Shown here in pieces: positions 59,491 to 64,000 of a DNA stretch of 64,000 bases. Both the position numbers and the translations under genes were made by a program. The stretch comes from Rhexocercosporidium sp. MPI-PUGE-AT-0058. Lineage: Eukaryota; Ascomycota; Leotiomycetes; Helotiales. Below the pieces are notes generated by a model, which was given only the letters and a program-made list of their open reading frames with translations, was not told the DNA's origin and did not search any database. Every line of letters starts with the position of its first letter. Positions within the stretch are counted from its first letter, which is position 1. The stretch lies in NCBI GenBank assembly GCA_020746875.1, contig JAGTJL010000007.1:2232001-2296000 (forward strand). The letters run 5' to 3'.

Positions 59491-60113
59491 AGATACCGTT
59501 GCACTCTCTCGGCGGTCTTGCGGTTATGCTTGAATGGGGAAAACATCTCCATTCTTAGAGGAGAGTTTCTTCATCCAAACCCAAAACACCCACTACAATC
59601 CAGACCAAGACCCTGCACGGATCCTCCAGGGGACCATCTCCACATATCCGGGGTTAACGCTGCTTCCCGTGCGCCCCGAATAGTCGCTGTGCGGGGTAAT
59701 TGAACTGCCACCAATAACAAGCCAGTCAGCAGTCAGCAACTTCACACGTCTGGGGTAAGAGGAGGAAGAGGAGGAATCCAAGGGGACTCGAGGGGGCTTG
59801 GTCTGCTGCAACCATGATGGGGCTGGTGGTTTCACGGGGCGGGTATTTCGTTCGGGCTTGCTGGCTGGTTGGAGGAGAAGGAGAGGGGGGACCTGACCAT
59901 CTCCTCCCGTCTCTGTTCCTGACCGATACTCTCTCCTCGACAACCTCTGTATCTCGACATCCATCAACGTCCCTTCAGCTCGCAATTCCTCAGATCCATC
60001 CGCAGACGTTTCTCTTGTCTCTCTGGTTAGCAGATATCATCTGCCTAGAGTCCTGCCGCTTCAAAGCCCAAGTCCAAGTTCAAAACAACCCAAATCTCCA
60101 CTCCACCGCCAAT

Positions 60114-60457
60114 ATGTCCCCCCTCGCACGAAGTCCCATCCTCTCCGCCCTCGCGCGAACCAGAGTCCAACGCGCAGGCATCCAACAATTCAGATCCTAC
60201 GCTACGGCTCGAGTCCCTTCTGCTACGAATGGACAGGCTGCTTGGGGTTCACACTGGAAGAGGGCCGGGAATGTCGCTATGATGTAAGTCTTTCCTTCTC
60301 CCTCCAGTCCACTCTCCACTTTCCAACACCCAGTTCGTGCACAGGAGCCTTTGCTGATCATTCCTCTACGCATAGGTATTTCCCCGTCGTGGCCATTGTT
60401 ATGTTTTGGCCGTATGCTGTTCCACCTGTTATGGATTATGTCGAGGCTAGACTCTGA
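60114..60457 (+). CDS. small mitochondrial inner-membrane protein, 83 residues
   Basis: Exons 60114-60283 and 60376-60457. ATG 60114 gives an Arg/Ala/Ser-rich, acid-free N-terminus (SPLARSPILSALARTRVQRA), a standard mitochondrial targeting presequence, with likely cleavage near residues 28-35. After WGSHWKRAGNVAMM comes one hydrophobic segment (YFPVVAIVMFWPYAVPPVM), ending DYVEARL. Size and layout are those of an accessory subunit of respiratory complex III/IV or ATP synthase, but I cannot assign which one. The intron has GTAAGT and CATAG, and exon phase is maintained, so the gene appears intact. Confidence 0.8.
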
Positions 60458-61799
60458 GCTGTGGAAACTCCGCGGATGAGCGGTCGATACGAGAGGGACA
60501 AACACAGGGAGAAGGCATATTTGCGGGTTCGGGATATGGCATGCTAGACACAGATTCGGAATGGCATACAAACATACTTTGAAAGATATCAAGTTCATTC
60601 TCGCGTTAGTTTCATTCGGGATTCTCTAACGAGAATGTGAGGGTCAGTAGGCCCGACTTTCACATGCACTCCTTGTCTTTCCTATTCTCAGTTCACAACA
60701 TTATTCCTTTGCCATGCACCCCACGGCAGTCTTCGTTGAGGTATCTTCTCTATCTTTGTTGCGAGTCTCTCCCCCCCTTCCAAAACCCTCCGGTTGCCCT
60801 GCCATTGCTCGCCACAGAACCGCAGTTCCCTGTCCAGTAACAATGTTTGAGAAGCAGGGCTTCGCAGTTGCCTAACTACGAGACTGCAAACGTCGTTGGA
60901 CTTTGTGATGATGCCAAATCCTGACGAAATACTGATGTGCAGCATGACTGCCTCGGAGGACGAGGAGACCAAATGAAGAGAACTATGTCGAGGCAGATTC
61001 CAAGGCAGAACGAGTCAACGACCATTTCGGCTCTAGATTCAAATTCCTATTGGCCCAAACGAAGCCCCCCGGGCAATCAAAGCAGTACACTCACTGTATC
61101 TACGCACGAAAAGTCTAGCAAGTCTAGTCTACAGTACAGCAAATAGTTGTTCGTGCTCTTCATTAGACCTTGCGGCTTTCACGGCTTGGATCGGAGTATC
61201 CTGATTATCATACGCTTCTCGAAGTCAGCACATCAAACTCTATCTAAACATCCAAAATCTAATGCTTCCCAGAGAGAAGATTACTCACGAGCAAGCATAG
61301 CTCTTCCAGCATGCACCTCATTAAACTCAATGATCTCATCCAGCGTCCTAACAGCTGAGGCCCCTAGACTCTGCAAATACGGCTCAATGTTCTACTTGAA
61401 GCGACCGACCAGGATAGTTAATGTTTTGTCCCAGAGAATGGTAGGGTACGTACGTTGATGGTCGTACATACTTGGCTTCCCGGCTGGAAAAACATTTACT
61501 ATGCTGAGGTAATACTGCTGGCCTTGGGTATTTGTGATTTGGTATATAGCACTCGGTACAATTGGGCTTTTCGCCGGTCCAGCCTTCCCAACCCAAGGCA
61601 CGTTTCCGCCGCCCTCATAGGGCCTGTATTTGCAGTGTGGGGGATATTACCGATTACAATAACATCCTTCTCGACAAGGGGTGAGTTGGCCGACCAAAAT
61701 CGTGAGTATCCTCGATCAATGGACCTCTCATTGTCCGATCTCATATCTCTCTTAACTGTTTGCTAGAGGAATGTTTTTAAGAACTAGAGTCCATCTATC
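60458..61799. other. intergenic, no supported gene
   Basis: Short overlapping frames on both strands without motifs. 61270-61760 shows some coding character on both strands and could be a fragment of an unrecognised gene, but no exon chain was found. Confidence 0.4.
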
Positions 61800-63466
61800 A
61801 TTCATACGGTGCCTTTACGACAAGTCTCAGCCCTTGCTCGTCATGGAACCCAGTTTGCAGATCTTGCTGAGCCCGATAACGCCGGTATATTTTTTCCAGT
61901 CTTCGTATGAGCGTCTCAAAACCAGCTAATATTCAAAGATCCGTTCCCATCTCTGACCAACGATGAAATCCAGTCTCAAGAAAGACTCATTGCCTACATT
62001 GTCAAGGATGAAATTATCAAGGGAGGCTTAGCGAGAGCATGTTCGTGGTACTCACACTACCTTCATCCTAAGTTCTACGTTCACTGGCATGTACTTGCTC
62101 AGACACTCAGTGGTCTGGATCGAGAATCCCTCTCGCCAAGATCTGGAGATCAAGTCATCACCTTCGACTTTCTTCTTCGAGTTGCGGAATTCTTGGAAAA
62201 AGGAGAGAACCTCGCCCTTGTTGACATTGTCGATAAACTAGACAGCAACAGCACCTTCAGATTGCAGACGGACACGGAACGGGCACGGAACGGGCATTGC
62301 AAAATCGCATTGTTTTCGCTGCAATTGGTTGGCTGAGTATGTTCCTCACACCTCGAATACCGTAGGTTTCTGACAGCACTGCAGCGATGTTATATGACGC
62401 CAATTCAGATCCTAAAAATGGCAAGCTAGAAGTCATGACAAAGTCAACAAGCCTCTCCGGACGGCGCAATTGAGTATCAACTCAGAAATACTGTAAATTC
62501 CGATAAGGATTTGACTATATAGATCTCCCCATCTATCGTATGCTGGGCTAGTTTGGGGATATTTCCCCACAGCTCGGTATGTCACCGTGTACAGAGCAAG
62601 ATCTTGCTGGCTGTCCTACGAGAAGTGTCATCATGGTCCAATCCGTATGCTTCAGTACATTGACAGAACTTGCCGAATTGAAGGTCGAATGGGCTACATC
62701 CTTAGCAATATATCTGAAGCTTGATAGTGGGAAGAAAACTCTGAAGCCTTTTCAATTTCCATCCCTCTGTCGTATGATAGCAGCACAGAGGACTGACAAC
62801 GTGCGCTCCCGGTGAGCTCCCCAATCTGAGATTCTGGATTCCTCCGCCGCTGACCGATTGATAAGGCTGGTGAATGAAAATGCTGCGAGTATCTGTGACA
62901 GTACCTCCGTGTCAGATTTTCCGATTGACGAGTACTTTGAGGAGATGATATTGAATTATCGTCACCTTTTCGGACAAGACTCTCGATCCTGGAAAGCTTT
63001 CTCTCGCATGATCACCACCCATGATGACGATATCGCACCTGAAATCTCATCGTGGTCTAGCGATGCTCTCTTGTATACACTTTGTATAAAGAGTTGTTCG
63101 TCCGAGGAAGCTCGAACTGTTTATGAAGATGTAGAGGCTGATGAACTCATCGAACATTACCCAAATTCGGAGTTCACCTTCTTTGGCAAGCGCTTGCTCG
63201 AACTACAGCAGTTTGTCTAGCAGTACTAACCTCAAAACATGAGGTCCTTGCTGAACGACCGACGAGATGTTGCGGCATGGTACAATTTGTGGAATAATCA
63301 AGTATATGGTTAGTGATTCTCACATGAGTTCCATTGCTAACAGACAATACAGATTCCGGTGCTCTTTGCCACAGTTACAAACTTCCTAATGGTTCTTAGT
63401 TTGGTTTTTCAAATTTGGCAGGCGCTAATGACTCTTCATCCACCGCATCAACCTAGTGTACATTGA
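61800..63466 (+). pseudogene. broken gene of an unknown fungal TM family
   Basis: Pieces in order: LRQVSALARHGTQFADLAEP (about 61812-61880), an intron 61884-about 61938 (GTATAT...CAAAG), DPFPSLTNDEIQSQERLIAYIVKDEIIKGGL through WYSHYLHPKFYVHWHVLAQTLSG, a stop near 62335, SVCFSTLTELAELKVEW and LDSGKKTLKPFQFPS (about 62640-62760), then 62858-63220. At the end of the last, FV-stop-QY-stop-PQN (63218-63234) leads to RSLLNDRRDVAAWYNLW and a C-terminal hydrophobic segment (FLMVLSLVFQIWQ) ending at 63466. I remember this layout as one recurring in leotiomycete genomes; its function is unknown. At least three in-frame stops or frame changes mean it is not functional. Confidence 0.6.
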
Positions 63467-64000
63467 TGACGAAATGGGATCTATCTCGTGGCTAGGGGTA
63501 ACGAAAAGCCACAAATGTGTCATCTCTTGAAGCTTGGAGCGTCCATGGTCAAGTTAGTGATATCAAAGACTGGAAGACAGCGCAAAATAAAAGTAATACC
63601 GCGTGTTGTGAGAAGGGATAAGGGCTCAAAAAGTACATATTCTTTATTCATAGCTCATCCGTTGTCCCGGGTTCTGTATGTTCGTGATAAGACAATCTTC
63701 CTTCGACACATTTGAAAATGATAAACCGTGAAACTGCTGATTTTGAGAATCTGTAGAATCCTGGATGGACGGGATATGGCTTCAACGGAAAAACAAAAGG
63801 GACCAATGCGTCGTAGCCATATCCTCTTGGTTCCTCCCACGCCTCTCTCCATCTGCGAACGGAACAGTTCCCCCCTCGCCGTCCCTCGTCAAGCCGTTCT
63901 TTAATCTCCCTGCGTTCCTTTTGAGATCTTTGGCCTCCTTCAGGTATTTACCTTCTGGATATTGCTCTCCTCGTGGACTGTTGCACTGTTCATGGAGCCA
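63467..64000. other. right edge, nothing supported
   Basis: About 530 bp after the pseudogene. The frame at 63488-63715 has no motif. The last 150 bp is C/T-rich and may belong to a gene starting outside the window. Confidence 0.4.

Larger units (their letters stand above)
56677..60113. other. 3.4-kb interval with low-confidence frames
   Basis: Mostly non-coding by eye. Within it are a C16 homopolymer (58249-58264), a possible 227-codon frame (58407-59090) and a coding-like minus-strand piece (59490-59220), each listed separately. Remaining frames overlap on both strands without motifs. Confidence 0.4.

Noticed and set aside
1..64000. CRISPR arrays, rRNA genes, bacterial operons or intact transposons
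   Set aside because: No regularly spaced repeats, rRNA-like sequence, Shine-Dalgarno-type gene packing or paired terminal repeats were seen. The gene structures are eukaryotic.

Overview
The window looks like nuclear DNA of a filamentous ascomycete (Pezizomycotina), most likely a leotiomycete. Genes are split by short introns (about 45-155 bp) with GT...AG ends and GCTGAC/GCTAAC-type branch points. Lineage-typical families are present: HET-domain proteins, a pisatin-demethylase-type P450, a LaeA-like methyltransferase, BTB and ankyrin proteins. The order-level placement is an inference from the gene families, not a measurement.

Layout, left to right. 1-2693 (-): a very long coiled-coil protein running off the left edge. 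4087-10117: two convergent, both broken, HET-domain genes. 11260-12400 (+): an intact four-exon mitochondrial phosphate carrier (PIC2). 16398-20273: a divergent pair, P450 (-) and 12-exon SAM methyltransferase (+), sharing a 429-bp promoter. 21330-22962 (+): wreck of a multi-spanning membrane protein. 25537-33536: a three-gene set consisting of a chitin-synthase-like GT2 (-), a bacterial-type nucleotide-sugar dehydrogenase (+), and a secreted CBM18-polysaccharide deacetylase (+). 37439-44110: a large disordered, coiled-coil, single-TM protein followed by a decayed gene of similar design. 44949-48941: two divergent unknown proteins, one with a perfect 43-residue tandem repeat, the other secreted. 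49344-51173 (-): F-box-like/ankyrin protein. 52318-53400: BTB relics. 54265-56024 (-): aldo/keto reductase fused to a RidA domain. 56352-56676 (-): histidine acid phosphatase relic. 60114-60457 (+): small mitochondrial protein. 61800-63466 (+): broken gene of an unknown fungal TM family.

The best candidate for an undescribed system is 25537-33536. The dehydrogenase carries the GGHCIPV catalytic motif of the WecC/WbpA class, which acts on UDP-N-acetylhexosamines, not the GGSCFP-type motif of ordinary UDP-glucose dehydrogenase. Next to a processive GT2 and a chitin-binding deacetylase, this suggests a secreted polymer built from N-acetylhexosamine and its uronic acid, later deacetylated. The other notable items are the AKR-RidA fusion and the P450/methyltransferase pair. 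About nine genes in the window are decayed, so it reads as an accessory, fast-turnover region punctuated by a few conserved housekeeping genes.

Splice structures were deduced by eye from open frames and splice consensus. Each spliced CDS below sums to a multiple of three and ends at a single stop, but none is supported by transcripts.
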